NCBI GenBank assembly: GCA_024138015.1 | Contig: JAMXBB010000001.1 | Span: 134,844,496 to 134,908,495, forward strand | Direction: 5' to 3' | DNA from: Lumnitzera littorea | Lineage: Eukaryota > Streptophyta > Magnoliopsida > Myrtales > Combretaceae | DNA length: 64,000 bases | In this document: one piece after another, positions 46,645 through 57,940 of the stretch | Layout: every line of letters starts with the position of its first letter | Position numbering within the stretch: position 1 is the stretch's first letter | Made by a program: the position numbers and the translations under genes | Notes under the pieces: generated by a model | The model's database searches: none | What the model was told of the DNA's origin: nothing | What the model saw: only the letters and a program-made list of their open reading frames with translations

Positions 46645-47482
46645 GAACAAACAAGGCCAATCATTGGATGGGTTTAAGCTTATAGAAAGCTCAAAAGGGG
46701 TTATTGGGGAAAGGTATTAAGGTAAAAATGACGAATGAAATAGTAAACAAAAACCCACAAACAGCTCTAAAGGATATGACACACCAATGGAACTTCTAAG
46801 GACTCACAGGACAATTTGATATGATGCATGAATTGGTTGAATGAGGTTACTCGCCACCTAACCTTACTTAAGGGAAAAGATAAGAGTGATGCCAAGAGTA
46901 AACAAACAGTGTTTACGCAAAGAAGAAAGTACTCAAGTGCATTAAAGGTAATTTGATCTATTATAGTTGCAAGTATACGGGTATTTATACCTGTAAGTTA
47001 GGGCAACTTGCCTAAAAGAGATAAGACAATAAGGACATTTCCTAAAGAAGTAATGTATACGATATAAAAGGATAAAAATAAATATATAAGGAAAACAATC
47101 ATTGGTGTTATAGATTCTATATATAATACTATATACGTGGCAATGTTGTACTGGCGAGGTTGTTAGGAGATGTAGACAAAAAGTATGGATAGATGGGCTT
47201 ATCCAAGCAAGGATGGCTTAGTCAGTCCGAATTCTCTATCTCTCGACTTCTCGACAAGGATGATATCGAGTGATTAGTTAGCTCAGCATTAGAGAGTAAT
47301 CACCAACTTAGCATACCATAGAATAATGGGCAATTATACAGTACGACATTAAAGGTGACTCAGCAAGGAAGTACTCGGCCTCAACAAGGATTTGTTGGAA
47401 CATGAGGATTCATCATACTAACTCCTTTAGGCCTCAGGCTTGGCTATGGGTCAAAGGTCCCGTAGCTTGATTCCCATAAGTT
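46645..47482 (-). repeat. 5' LTR of the nested gypsy element
   Basis: Matches 41,291-42,129 nearly continuously (ggtattaaggtaaaaatgac, gtgtttacgcaaagaagaaa and others). Confidence 0.9.
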
Positions 47483-48173
47483 CTCCATTGCATAAGCCCA
47501 TATTTGGTTTCAATCTATGAGTGCGTGACGTTAATCTCCTTAACCCGGATTAAAGCGAGCACAATTTTTTTTATCTTACGATGGATCGAATAATGTTATG
47601 CAATGGTATTTGCTTGTGTATACATTATATCTAACCAACTTGGTTGAGAACCTTGCTTGTGATGTGCTGAATGCATACTTCTATCTCTACCTTACTTACT
47701 GAGCAAGTTGTCGCTCATTTTCCTATAGTTTGTTTTACATGTTTCAAATAGATTACAAGTGCCTAACCAACACTAGAATACCAGTAAATTAGGACAGCGA
47801 GTAAGATGTAACAAGAAATGGATGGTTATTGCCTTTAGTATTAACTTTTTATCTTTTAAGGAAAATTACATAAGACTCCTTAAAGAGTTTGGTAGCTTTC
47901 AATATTTTGGTTCGTATATGAAATTATAGGTACTTATGGGATTTACTGGTATTCTTTTATAAGGTCAAATTACAAGTTTATTATTATAAATTATTTCAAA
48001 GGATTACTCCACAGGTTTATATCAAATAGGTATTGAATTAGACACTACAAAGGGGAAGAGTTGAGTACATTTGGTGAGAACTAGGTCTAGGATAGCAACT
48101 ATGAGGACAGTTTCTATCTTAGGATTGCTTACACGGTGAGATTGTTGCGACTTCACCATTTCGGGGCATGACA

Positions 48174-48178
48174 TTGAT
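48174..48178. repeat. target-site duplication TTGAT, right copy
   Basis: Directly follows the solo LTR end (GGGGCATGACA); identical to 38,174-38,178. Confidence 0.88.
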
Positions 48179-48953
48179 GTTATGAGCAAACTCTCCTCGG
48201 ATCAGATCAAGCCCATAATACTTCATATGGCTCACAAACCATACTGTTAGTAATGCCATGCTGATTTTTAGTACGCCATTGTTCTTTTCTTCCAAAATAT
48301 TGAGGCTTCTAATCTGTTCTGCTAGGAGGGTCAGGACATATGATTTGCCTTCAAGAAACTAGCCTACCAACTTAGCGACTCTAAAATGAATGAGGAACTT
48401 TCCATTAGGAAATAGGAGTTCCAAATGCAGCTAGGATGAAAGCTTTTACTTTGTTTTGTCCCCAATCTTTGAGATTGCCACAAAAGATGCCCCATTGGTT
48501 GAATTTAGGCTCATTGGTGAGCCATACTTTTAAGTCTTTCAGTTTGATGTAGTTCCCATTACAGCTTCTGAGGGCTTTGTTCAATTTAGCTTTTCTAATA
48601 CCTAGGAATCTTGAAAAGGTATTCACTAGGTCCATTTCCAAATTTGGAGTACATATATTTTCCAAGGAAGAGGCTTAAAGTAATTGGGTGTACTCTTCAA
48701 GTATTGGGTTAATCAGGTGAGGCCTAACTTGAAAAGACACTTCCTCGGGTTTCCAAAAGTTAGTCAAGGCTCTAATCAAATTAACATCTATTTTTACTTT
48801 AGGAAGTGATAGAATGGGCTTGATCTTATTGACAATGGTCTCTTGTTCCCTTGGATTGAAGTAATAAAACCATTGGTCCAGGATGGGCATAGGGCTTATG
48901 AGCTTGCCAATGAACTTTTCCTTGAAGTAGACGGAGTTGGATGAACAGACCAT
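48174..48953 (-). pseudogene. Ogre-type ORF1, N-terminal part
   Basis: The frame at 48,953-48,675 starts MVCSSNSVYFKEKFIGKL and includes VNLIRALTNFWKPEEVSFQ and LINPILEEYTQLL. The first of these matches the conserved 'alirALa-fWdp...tf...e-tptleey-aLL' pattern of the ORF1 family found in Ogre/Tat elements. After a stop, 48,665-48,405 continues with KAKLNKALRSCNGNYIKL and KVKAFILAAFGTPIS, and broken text follows to 48,174. The family is of plant mobile-element origin with unknown activity. It is separated from its C-terminal part (37,431-38,173) by the solo LTR. Confidence 0.75.
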
Positions 48954-49529
48954 TTCTTAATCTAAATTACAAAAGAAAATATTTGTTACAAGATTAACTG
49001 ACCGTTATTTACAATGATAAAACCTATTTACAGAAATTCTATGTTTATAATATGTTAAAATTACAAGGGGAATCAAGGAAACTCCAAGCCATTATATATT
49101 TTTATTCCCATCTTGCTTGATTATTTGTCAATTTTGGATGTTGTAAATGAATAAAGGGTAGGTTCTACAGGTCCTTAAGCTTGTGTGACCTCACTTGTTA
49201 AAAAATACTTTCATTGGTCACATTAAGCTTAAGTGGAGTACCTTAATCAATCCCAAGAAGTAGTTACACCATAGCACCCAAAGCCTACATAAAAGCCCTC
49301 CGTCTTAGGTTCCTAACATGGTCCGGGTTTGACCATTTCGACGATACATTTGTGGAAAAATAAATCCATCCTGCCAAATAGCTAAATAAACAAAACCTAC
49401 AAAAAAAAAGTCAATTATGGTACAAATAATAATGAATTAACAAATAAGTAAATGAATTACAGTTAGTAAGGTGATTTTTAGAGATTAATTTTGATTTTGG
49501 AAAGTTGAATGACTAACCCTCTTAACGGT
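48954..49529 (-). other. 5' leader of the Ogre-like element
   Basis: Non-coding on the minus strand between the primer-binding site and ORF1. No frame of interest. Confidence 0.55.
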
Positions 49530-49548
49530 TCCCTAATGGAGTCACCAA
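49530..49548 (-). other. primer-binding site of the Ogre-like element
   Basis: The minus strand reads TTGGTGACTCCATTAGGGA, close to the TGGCGACTCCACTGGGGA type used by Ogre/Tat elements. Confidence 0.75.
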
Positions 49549-49730
49549 GCTATTGAGCCTGGTTTTTTCCTCCCAGTTTTATATAAATTAGTTTTCTTTA
49601 AGCCGATCAGTATTAAACCCTACCCATTTAATATTGACCCTTGATGAGGGTTTAAAGAAAATTGATTCTTTTTAAAATGTCTTTAGAGTCGCCACCCGAT
49701 TGGAGTCAGGAAAAAGAGTTAAGTTATAAT
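49549..49730 (-). mobile_element. Ogre-like 5' LTR, 3' end piece
   Basis: Ends beside the primer-binding site. On the minus strand it carries ggtggcgactctaaagac, an internal motif common in Ogre LTRs. It is continued at 59,552-61,382 beyond the inserted Tat/Retand-like element. Confidence 0.65.
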
Positions 49731-50197
49731 TGTTGTTGGTGAATTTTAGGATGAGGAAAAATCCTATAAAAGAGAATGAAAAGCTTAGTACCGGGGCTTG
49801 TCCGATGTGGGCACTCTAATGCCTAAGTTAGTAAGTTGACTTAGTATAGTAAGTATGTGAATAAGAAGCATTAAAGAGCTCTTACAGAGTTTCTTTCTAG
49901 TATTTATAAATGGTCGTAGTGTCTAAGGTAGTTATCAGGATAACTCTTAAGATACATGGAAGCTTCTTAACTTGACATCTCCCTTAATATGTAGGGATAG
50001 CAAACAATTATGTAATATAACTGTACTTATGATAAACGTTTACACTATAGACTTAAATTCAAACTTAGAATGGGCTTAATCTACTTGGCATAAATGTCGT
50101 ATGTCATCTATCTAGTGGAATGCTGAGAGAGTCGATTATATGGCATATTGACAACCAAATGGATGAGTGTTAGATAAGTGAAAAATGACTATCAACA
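49731..50197 (-). repeat. 3' LTR of the Tat/Retand-like element
   Basis: Partner of 59,116-59,551. Shared blocks include gaggaaaaatccta, aaaagagaatgaaaagcttagta and acatggaagcttc. Confidence 0.92.
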
Positions 50198-50211
50198 TTT
50201 GCCCCCCAATT
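50198..50211 (-). other. polypurine tract of the Tat/Retand-like element
   Basis: The minus strand reads AATTGGGGGGCAAA next to the 3' LTR. Confidence 0.85.
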
Positions 50212-51687
50212 CTTGTGTTTGAGTAGTCGATAAAGGGAGTTACATATATACATATTGCACTAGAGGCTAAGTAGGGGAGTGATTCTTTAGATTTATGCTA
50301 AGTAACATGGGAAGTAGGATGGGTTACATCCTAGTCGAAAGGTCGCAATTTTTAAACTCTCGCCTATTCGAGAAACTAAGAAATTGGAGGCATGACATTT
50401 GTTGCTTAGGTCATCATTTTGTTGCAGGCCTAATAACTGTAAAAAAGTTTTCAATCATTAGATTTCTGTTACGAAACATGTGTCGGCAATCCGTATGATT
50501 ACCATATCAACGCATCATTACTGTCAAAAGCAGACTTGTAGTTACAAGAATGGATCATCTATATTTAAGGTATTGTTCATAATCAGATTTCATTTCTTTG
50601 GTTGCATCTTAAACTTTTTTTCACTTTCTCATCTTCAAATTCTCATTCTTCGACTTCTGTTATTTCATTTTGTACAACCATTCAAGTATGGTTTGTAAAG
50701 TTGCTCATTGACTTGTTCTATCCAATTCCGAGGCAATGGAAACAAAGGCCACTTCCCCCTTAAATAAGGAGCGAGGCAATATGTTCTTCGTACAGTTTGG
50801 TCGATAGTATGGAGGTAAGGTGAGATAAACTTGCTTAGATTAACAAGCTTCTTGTGGATAATTATCCAGAGGATAAGGAAGGGAGGTCTTTAGTAAGATA
50901 TTTGTACAACACAATAGCCTACTCTCGCAACTCTCTTGATGGAACTGTTAGTTCCGTCAACAAAGTTCTTATCATAAAGTACAATTAGTACTGGCGAGAT
51001 CTTTTTGGAACATGGAACTTGAGGAGGCTGAGAGACGGGGAGAGAGTATGCTTCCCAAAAGGGCACGAGTTCCACATATACCTGAAATATTTAGATTTTG
51101 AGCTACACTTCCCTTTCTCAGCTTTTGTTTGAGGCTTTTTCAACTACTTCAGAGTTGCGTTGAGTATGTTCTCACCAAACACATATCGGCTTTTAGCAAC
51201 TTTTGAGATAGTTTGTAAAGAAGTCGAGGTCAAGGCTATGGCTCAGTTGTTTAGGTTTTTCTTTACTATCCAAAGATAGCCTAACAAGTGGTACTTTGCC
51301 GCTATGAAGCATGGGCGTAAGGTCATAGACTAGTTAGAATCTAAGATTCATAAGTGGCATGAAAAATTCATGTTGATAGTGTTTAATGAGGACTTGGACT
51401 TGGACTTTTGGACCTAATGGACTGAGTTGATACATACAAAAGATATTGATCTAATGTCAAATGATGCAACTTTAGTAAAGAAAATTCAAGAGAGGAGAAG
51501 GAACAAAATGTTCTTCTAGGATGTCGAGAGAATTATACGGTGTTATGAAAATGGAGAACCAATCTTTTCTAAAAAAGAAGGTACGCTAATGTGTTACCGC
51601 CGTGCTAAGTATAACCACAAGAGGAAAGCCATTCTCGAGATTTGGGGGGAGAATAGTGGCCTTTGAGCCTTGCTTAGCGTAGAAAAT

Positions 51688-51740
51688 GTAAGTTCATCTT
51701 TTTTTCCATGTTTATATTAATTAGTTTACTCGTATCGTAG
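51688..51740 (+). other. candidate intron 1 of the accessory ORF
   Basis: GTAAGT donor, T-rich tract and TAG acceptor, followed by ATATGAGTGCTGG. At 53 bp it is short for a plant intron, so this one is less certain. Confidence 0.35.
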
Positions 51741-52430
51741 ATATGAGTGCTGGTGAGGTAAATCCGGCAAAGCTACTAGCTTAAGCCAAGGCCAAAAAAT
51801 CCAAGGCTGATAAGAGGCAACCACCTTAGTAGCTACCACTCAGCCTGCTGTTGTAGAGAAACTAGCAAAGGAAGCTACAATGAAGCAGACGACTGTACAG
51901 AAGACCTCTCATCTTGCCGAAAGGAGGAAGGAAAGTGAGAAGGCATTACCAACCAAGGTTCATTCTAAGGAGCCTCCAGTCAAGATTGTTCAAACTTTTG
52001 TTAAGCTGAAGGATGATGAATGTTGAGAGACACATCCCAATGAGGAGGAATAAATAGTTACTATCGCAAAAGGGTCATTACTGGTAGTTGAGGTGGTGCC
52101 AAGTGTTGATAAAAGACCGGGGAAGGAACTGGCCGGCTAACTAGCTACCAAGAAAGTCAAGGGCTTGGACTAAAGGGCAAAGGAGGCAATGTGATCTAAA
52201 GCTCTCGGCATCAGTAGTGCCAAATTCATCCCTAGCAATGAGGTCGGTGAGTGCTTCATCCCTTGTTGGAGCCACCAAATTTTGGATACTGACTCGACCT
52301 TAGGAGACAAGTGAAATCTTTAGCTCTAATGGAAGGAATTATTCTTTCGAAAGATAAAGATATCGCTAAGAAAGATGTCAACATGGTCGATGGTTGCTAT
52401 AAGGCCCATATCACGGCCAAATTATATGAT

Positions 52431-52506
52431 GTAAGTATCCATAAACATCTCTTTTAATATCGAATTTGTTCGGGTTATTAATACATTTCCTTTTCCAAAT
52501 GAGTAG
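52431..52506 (+). other. candidate intron 2 of the accessory ORF
   Basis: GTAAGTATCC donor, TAG acceptor, 76 bp. Removing it keeps the coding frame. Confidence 0.6.
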
Positions 52507-52551
52507 CCCCATTTTGATGACTTAGACAAGGCCGAAAAAGAGGCAAAGAAG

Positions 52552-52620
52552 GTAATATCTTAGTTGTATCCATATGTTATGCACCATCATTCTTCATTGT
52601 GTTAAATGAATTTGCTGCAG
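52552..52620 (+). other. candidate intron 3 of the accessory ORF
   Basis: GTAATATCT donor and TTTGCTGCAG acceptor with a good pyrimidine/AG end, 69 bp. Removing it keeps the coding frame. Confidence 0.65.
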
Positions 52621-53453
52621 AGAGTTGAGGATGCATACAATGCATTGAAAGCCCAAACTGCTACTACTGAGAATGAGAGGATAAGGGCAGAGATGGGGGT
52701 AAGAAAGCTTCAAGAAGAACTTACTATCGAGAAAATGGCAAATGACCTTGCTGCCAATGAAATCTCCAGCCTGAAGGCTAAAATGGAACAACAATACAAG
52801 AAGTCTGAAGGCTTGAAAGGGGAGCTACATAAGAAGAAAGAAGAGTACTAGGGCTTGGGTCGAACTATTTGCATGATGAGCGACAATGAAGATAAGCTTA
52901 GGATGCAGATAAAGGAGAGTCTACAGAGCCGTGTGGCCAAGTTAGAGGAGACTTTGAGGAAGGGACCATCAATTGAAGAGGCTCTCGATATAGTCACTCC
53001 TAATTGGCAATACAAGAGGCTTGTACGAAAGAAGCTGTTGGAGGGGGTTCAAGTAGCAAGAGAAGAAGTCTTGAAGCTTCATTCCGATTACGATATCTCT
53101 TGTCTTAACTTTGCTGATGTCAACAACAAAGTTAATAGTGTCGATAAAGATGAAGGTGACGAGACAGGGGTTAAGAGTATGAATTAAGGTGTTAATGAAG
53201 CTCATGCTGAGGAATTTGCCTTCTTTAAGACCCCAATTGCTGAAGAAGCCCCAGCCACTGATTTAAAAATCACTTCTACTGAACCCAAGGATAGGCCATA
53301 GGACTTTTATTATATTGGCACATTGCATTCTCGTGTAATTATCAATTGAAATATATTCAAGGCTATGCCAAGTGCTTATGACGTTTAATATCACGTACTA
53401 CACTTTCATGGTTTGTATGGTTTACGTATGTTGCTTCACACTCTTATTCATCA

Positions 53454-53640
53454 GCATGTTTTATTTCACACGCTAGTTATTTCTTAGCATGTTTTATTTC
53501 ATACGCCATGTTTTATTTCATATGCCCAACTATCTTTTAGCATGTTTTATTTCATATGCACAACTATCTTTTGGCATGTTTTATTTCACACACCCAACTA
53601 TTTTTCACCATGTTTTATTTCATACGCCCATCATTTTATA
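53454..53640. repeat. minisatellite, about 34-bp unit, 5-6 copies
   Basis: The unit is (a/g)gcatgttttatttca(t/c)a(c/t)gcc followed by caactatctttt. It starts near 53,454, 53,486, 53,507, 53,537, 53,571 and 53,608. One unit is truncated. It lies between integrase and the accessory ORF. Confidence 0.85.
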
Positions 53641-53899
53641 CTGTCCATTAACCATTTGAGGCATGGATTAGCCGCATTACTCGACCATAAGGTTAATTTG
53701 TATAGTTCATTAACCACGTTAAGCTAGAACCTAAGTCAGTTCGTTTGCCGTACAACCTAAAACTCATTAATTCGGCAATTGTAAAGAAAACACATTGAGA
53801 CTTCAAATATAATTCTCATAAATAAGTACCATTCTTACAAACATGTTGGCTACCACCAAATGATTGACTATAGAAATCATCCGACATTAATTGAAATAA

Positions 53900-54858
53900 A
53901 ATTTTAGATTCTCGACGTTTCAAGCTCGGGGGATGATGGATTCATCTAACCTTTCTAGTCAATAAGCCCCCTTACCAACAACTTCCTAGATCTTACCAAT
54001 TTGCACCGAGCTTTCCTTGATTTGCTTGCAAACTAATGACTTCCATATTACGGCAAACCAGATCTCCGAGTTGGAAAACCTTATGCTTTACTTTCTGATT
54101 GTAGTATCTTGCTGCTCTATGCTGGTATGCCACAACCCTAGCTCTTGTAATGTCTTAAATTTCCTTAATAGTATTCAAATTCGTTGTCAATCTGACTTAG
54201 TTAAGCATGACATCAAAACTATGCATATGCAAATTAGGTAAGTCTAGCTCAATCAACAACACAGCTTCTGTATGGTAGGCTAACTTAAATGGTATCTCTC
54301 CTGTTATAGTTTTGTAAGTGGTTCTGTATCCCCATAGGATATTTGGTAGTTCATCAGCCCACTTCCCCTTAACTTGATCTACTTTCTGTTTTATGTTGTG
54401 CAATATGATCTTATTTATGGCTTCGACTTGTCCATTTATCTGAAGGTGCCCTATAGATGTGTAGCTGAGCCGAATGTTATGCTCCTCACAAAATGTCTAG
54501 AACTTATTGTTGCAAAATGGGGATCGTTATTTGTAATTATCATGTAAGAAACTCAGAATCTTGATATGATGGACTTGAAGACAAACGCTTCCACTTTCTA
54601 CTCAGTGTTCTTTTCCACAACCTCGGCCTTAGCTCATTTGGTAAAGTAATCCATAGTGATAATGAATTGTCACTGTGCGGTAGACTTCGAAAAGGGTCCA
54701 AGTATAACTAGCCCTCATTAGGCAAAAGGCTAAGGGCTGGTTAGGCTACATAACTCAGTTGTAGGTACATTACTTAGCAACTTGTACTTCTAGTATTGAG
54801 GATACTGCTATACAATGTCCTTTGCATCTTCTCTCATAGTTAACCAATAATAGCTAAG
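53900..54858 (-). pseudogene. integrase of the Tat/Retand-like element, broken
   Basis: The frame at 54,403-54,197 reads VDQVKGKWADELPNILWGYR, then TGEIPFKLAYHTEAV, the end of the integrase core. Broken frames between 54,200 and 53,960 give AARYYNQKVKHKVFQLGDLV, the C-terminal domain. Upstream text (54,850-54,410) holds core remnants such as FIITMDYFTK with the stop-rich region around it. No intact domain. Confidence 0.85.
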
Positions 54859-55845
54859 TTACAGTGCTTGAATGTATAGTGTATGTGCCTTTACATGATT
54901 ACTGCAAATGCCACTACGTAGTTTAGATAACACCCTCTGGGCATCTCTCGAAGAAAGGCATCGAAGGTAGGGTTGAGATATGCCACGCTTATATAACTGA
55001 CCATCAATCAGCCTATAGTTCATAGCATGGTAAGTTAATCTTTGCACCCCTTTTTTGTCAACAAGGAGAGTACCTTCTTTTAGATAATTCACTATGGAAT
55101 CCATCCACGATTCTTCTCTTCTGCAAGGAGCCAACTCACAGCTCTGCAAGAGAGTGGGTAAGCTTTTTTGCGAGAGGAACTTGACGAAAAGTTTCTCACT
55201 TAACTCAAGGAATGCCATACTGGCCAACTTCAACAACTTGTTGGTAGTAATATTATTGCTTCTCGAGATTTTGTGAATGGAGAAAGATAAGAATTCTTTT
55301 GCGAGCATTCGTATCACCAATAGGTACTTTCTCATCTCTTCTTCTCTTGTTACGTAACTTCCGGTGACTTGATTCATCACGAGTTGGGAATCAGAGAACA
55401 CTTTGAGTCTCTCGGCACTAATTTCTTTTGCCAGTTTCAATCTGACAATTAGAGCTTCATACTCTGCTTCATTGTTACTGGCTAGGAATCCAAATTTTAG
55501 AGCGTAATGAACTTTAACATTATGGGGGCCTTGAAGAATTAGGCCTGCTCCACATCCTTCTTGTGTCGAAGAACCATCGACATAAAGAAACCAGATTAGT
55601 TTCTCGGCTCCCTCCATTGGATCTTCATCTCCAATGAATTTGGCTATAAAATCCACCAATACTTGGGCCTTTAGTGCCATTTTGGGTTTATACTGTACAC
55701 CATCGGCATTGAGCTCTAAGGCATATTTCATCATCCTCCCCAAGGAATTAAGCCATTGCAATGCTTGCTGCAATGGCTGGTCAGTGAGGATAATGATTTG
55801 GTGAGCTTCAAAATATGGCATCAACTTTCTCGCAGAAAGAACCAC
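54859..55845 (-). pseudogene. RNase H (and RT connection) of the Tat/Retand-like element
   Basis: A 328-residue open frame, the longest in this element. It has KLMPYFEAHQIIILTDQPLQQ, RMMKYALEL and ALKAQVLVDFIAKF (connection), then WFLYVDGSSTQEGCGAGLIL, ASNNEAEYEAL and VFSDSQLVMNQV, showing three RNase H catalytic acids. The last motif, usually AD(A/x)L, reads TNKLLKLAS, so the fourth Asp is lost. The frame then runs into the pre-integrase region (LIDGQLYKRGISQPYLRCL). RNase H would remove RNA from the hybrid during reverse transcription. Confidence 0.92.
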
Positions 55846-56960
55846 TGCTAATATGAACTTTTAAATCTTTGTATACCGAAGCTTTGGCTCCTATAGAACA
55901 TAACTCACATAATAAATGGGTCGATGCTCTTTGCTGTTTATTCGAACCAATACGGAAGAAAGGGCTCGAGAGCTAATAGAAAGGTAAAAGTATAAATTTT
56001 CTCCAGGAATGGGTGTTGAGAGTATCGGAGATGACACAAGAAATTCCTTGAGCTCATTGAAAGCTCTTTTTCCATCGTTGGTCCAGTTGAATTCTTTTGG
56101 ATTCTTTAAAATTTTAAAGAATTCTACGCACCTATCTACACTTCTCAACACAAATTTGTTGAGGGCAGCAATTCACCCGGTGAGTTCCTACACCTCTTTG
56201 ACTGTATGAGGTGATTTCATATTCCTAATGGCTTTAATCTTTCTCGAATTAGCCTCGATGCCACATCATGCAACCATAGACCCGAGAAATTTCCCTAATG
56301 TTGTGCCAAAGATGTACTTCTGTAGGTTGAGTTTCATGCTATATCCCTTCAATATGGCAAACGTCTCCTCCAAATCAGTAAGATGCTGATCTTCCTTCAT
56401 TCTCTTCACAATTATGTTGTTCACATATACTTCAATATTCTTATGGCTCTAAGATTTGAACATCTTTGTTACTAATCTCTGGTATGTGGCACCAGCGTTC
56501 TTTAGCCTAAAGGGCATCATCGTATAACAATACATTCCAAATTGGTAACAAAAGATGTGTGGACTTCATTTGCCTTGTCCATCTTAATTCGATTGTAACT
56601 AAAGAAAGCGTCCATAAAAGAAAGTAACGCATGTCCTACATTGGGTCTACCATTTGATTGATTTTTAGTAGTGGGAAACAATCTTTGGGATAGGTCTTAT
56701 TGAGATCCGTGAAGTCTATGCACATTCGCCACTTGCCATTAGACTTTTTGACTAGCATACAATTTGCTAACTAAGTCAAATAAGGCTCTTCCTGGATGAA
56801 TCATACCTTGAATAATTTCTAGATCTCTTCTTCTATTGACGCTTGTCTCACTAGTGCAAAATGTCTCTTTTTTTGTTAGACCACCTTTACATTCAGATAA
56901 ATCTAAAGCTTGTGTACCATAACTTCTTTCGAAATACCTTGCATGTTCAAAGGTAACCAT
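55846..56960 (-). pseudogene. reverse transcriptase of the Tat/Retand-like element, broken
   Basis: Minus-strand fragments are SNGKWRMCIDFTDLNK (about 56,745-56,700) and IEVYVNNIIVKRMKEDQHL (about 56,440-56,385). In the latter, the catalytic YVDD is YVNN, so both Asp residues are gone. The 56,151-55,891 frame has CVEFFKILKNPKEFNW, FNELKEFLVSSPILSTP and LSISSRALSSVLVR. More than ten stops or shifts separate these. Confidence 0.88.
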
Positions 56961-57940
56961 GCAAACACGTGAGCATTGACTTGCAGGAAGTCAATTACAC
57001 TTTACCAAACATCTGCTGACAAAGGTTTTCCTATCCTTTTTGTCTTCATGGGATCATTTCCCAAAGGAATTTCCTCAGTATCATTCTCGGCATTCTCTAT
57101 GCCGACTAACTTGCCTTTTGTATAGGTTTCAACTTAAAATACTTCCTCTTATCTCAAGGCTCTTATATACAAGGACCGTACCAATTACTGATCCCCTTTA
57201 CACACATCGACCCCCGTAGGAGTAGGGAACTTAGCCTTAAGATGTGCAGTTGAAGGGACAATGCTGAATAGATGTTGGCATAGCCGTCCCATTATCATGT
57301 TATAAGGGGACTAACATTTGATGACAAGAAAGTCCACTTTGTCCTCTACAACATGCTCATCATCTCTAATCTATATCAACAAAGAGATAATTTCGGTTAC
57401 TTGGATGGGTTGATTTTTGAAGGCATGGACATCATACTTGTAAAACTCTAGCTACGCTTTGATCTTGGGCCTCGTTTAATAAAATGCTTGCTAAAAAATG
57501 ATGTCGGCTGAACTTCCTATGTTAATAGGAATTTTCTTGACTTCGAAGTTAGTGACCCTTGCACTAATAACAATTACATCATCATACGACCTTTGGATAC
57601 ATTCGAAATCTTCCTATCTGAAAGAAATTGTATTGTCGATCCTGACCTTTTTTCCTTGAATGTTACATACATAATTTTCATCTTTCACGGCCATTGCTAG
57701 CCGAGTGTCATCTTCTCATTCCTCTTGTCTACTCTAAGATGGTCTTTAAATTCTTTTGGCATCATGTACTAGAAATTTTTGCAAGTGCCCGTGTTGTATT
57801 ACATCTTTAATTGCATTCTTGAGTTAAATGCACTTATTTGTATCCTGACCTTTGTCACAGTGGAAATGACAATACTTGTTCAAATTTCTTCTTGAGGATT
57901 CCTTCGCATTCTTTCTAGCCATTGGAGGACGCTTCTCTCT
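56961..57940 (-). pseudogene. zinc knuckle and protease region of the Tat/Retand-like element
   Basis: Near 57,880-57,800 the minus strand reads YCHFHCDKGQDTNKCI, a variant of the Tat zinc knuckle (YCRFHRDHGHDTEEC type). Near 57,330-57,230 it reads SPYNMIMGRLCQHLFSIVPS, the conserved post-active-site protease block (SxYNxIxGR). The active-site triad itself is in a disrupted stretch. Confidence 0.75.

Larger units (their letters stand above)
41273..47482 (-). mobile_element. Ty3/gypsy retrotransposon, chromovirus-like (about 6.2 kb), nested in solo LTR B
   Basis: LTRs lie at 41,273-42,129 and about 46,645-47,482. The internal 4.5 kb holds gag, protease, RT, RNase H and integrase on the minus strand in gypsy order. 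The RT text (FKTQHRFYEWMVMPFGLSN, then LSTFMRLMNHML) is closest, from memory, to the Reina-type chromoviruses, whose small size also fits. No chromodomain was recognised. Flanking TTCTC and comparison with LTR copy A support insertion into the older LTR. Broken by stops throughout. Confidence 0.88.
38179..48173 (+). mobile_element. solo LTR of a long-LTR gypsy element (copy B), split by a nested element
   Basis: Starts TGTAATATTCC (38,179) and ends TTTCGGGGCATGACA (48,173), with identical TTGAT flanks. Without the nested insert (41,273-47,482) it is about 3.8 kb, similar in size and sequence to copy A. No internal region or second LTR lies between the duplications, so recombination between LTRs has removed the rest. 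It sits inside ORF1 of the Ogre-like element. The CATTTCGGGG-TGACA end resembles Tekay/Del-type chromovirus LTRs. Confidence 0.85.
50688..53302 (+). pseudogene. antisense accessory ORF ('putative gypsy type transposon' plus coiled coil), intron-containing
   Basis: It runs opposite to pol. The first ATG is at 50,688. Near 51,060-51,300 the frame reads HEFHIYLKYLDFELHFPFSAFV, FFNYFRVALSMFSPNTYRLLATFE and QLFRFFFTIQ, matching the pattern of the Pfam 'putative gypsy type transposon' domain. Three stretches look like introns: 51,688-51,740, 52,431-52,506 and 52,552-52,620, each with GT...AG ends. Skipping the last two keeps one frame through KLYD / PHFDDLDKAEKEAKK / RVEDAYNAL. The C-terminal part (52,606-53,187) is a strong coiled coil (EEL, KMANDLAANEISSLKAKMEQQ). 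Stops in that frame at 52,849 and 53,185, and several in the 5' half, mark decay. Function unknown. Confidence 0.7.

Noticed and set aside
27275..49548. A single minus-strand element running from the primer-binding site at 49.5 kb to the LTR at 27.3 kb
   Set aside because: The LTR at 27.3-27.9 kb (644 bp) does not match the Ogre-like 5' LTR (about 2 kb), so these are ends of two different elements.
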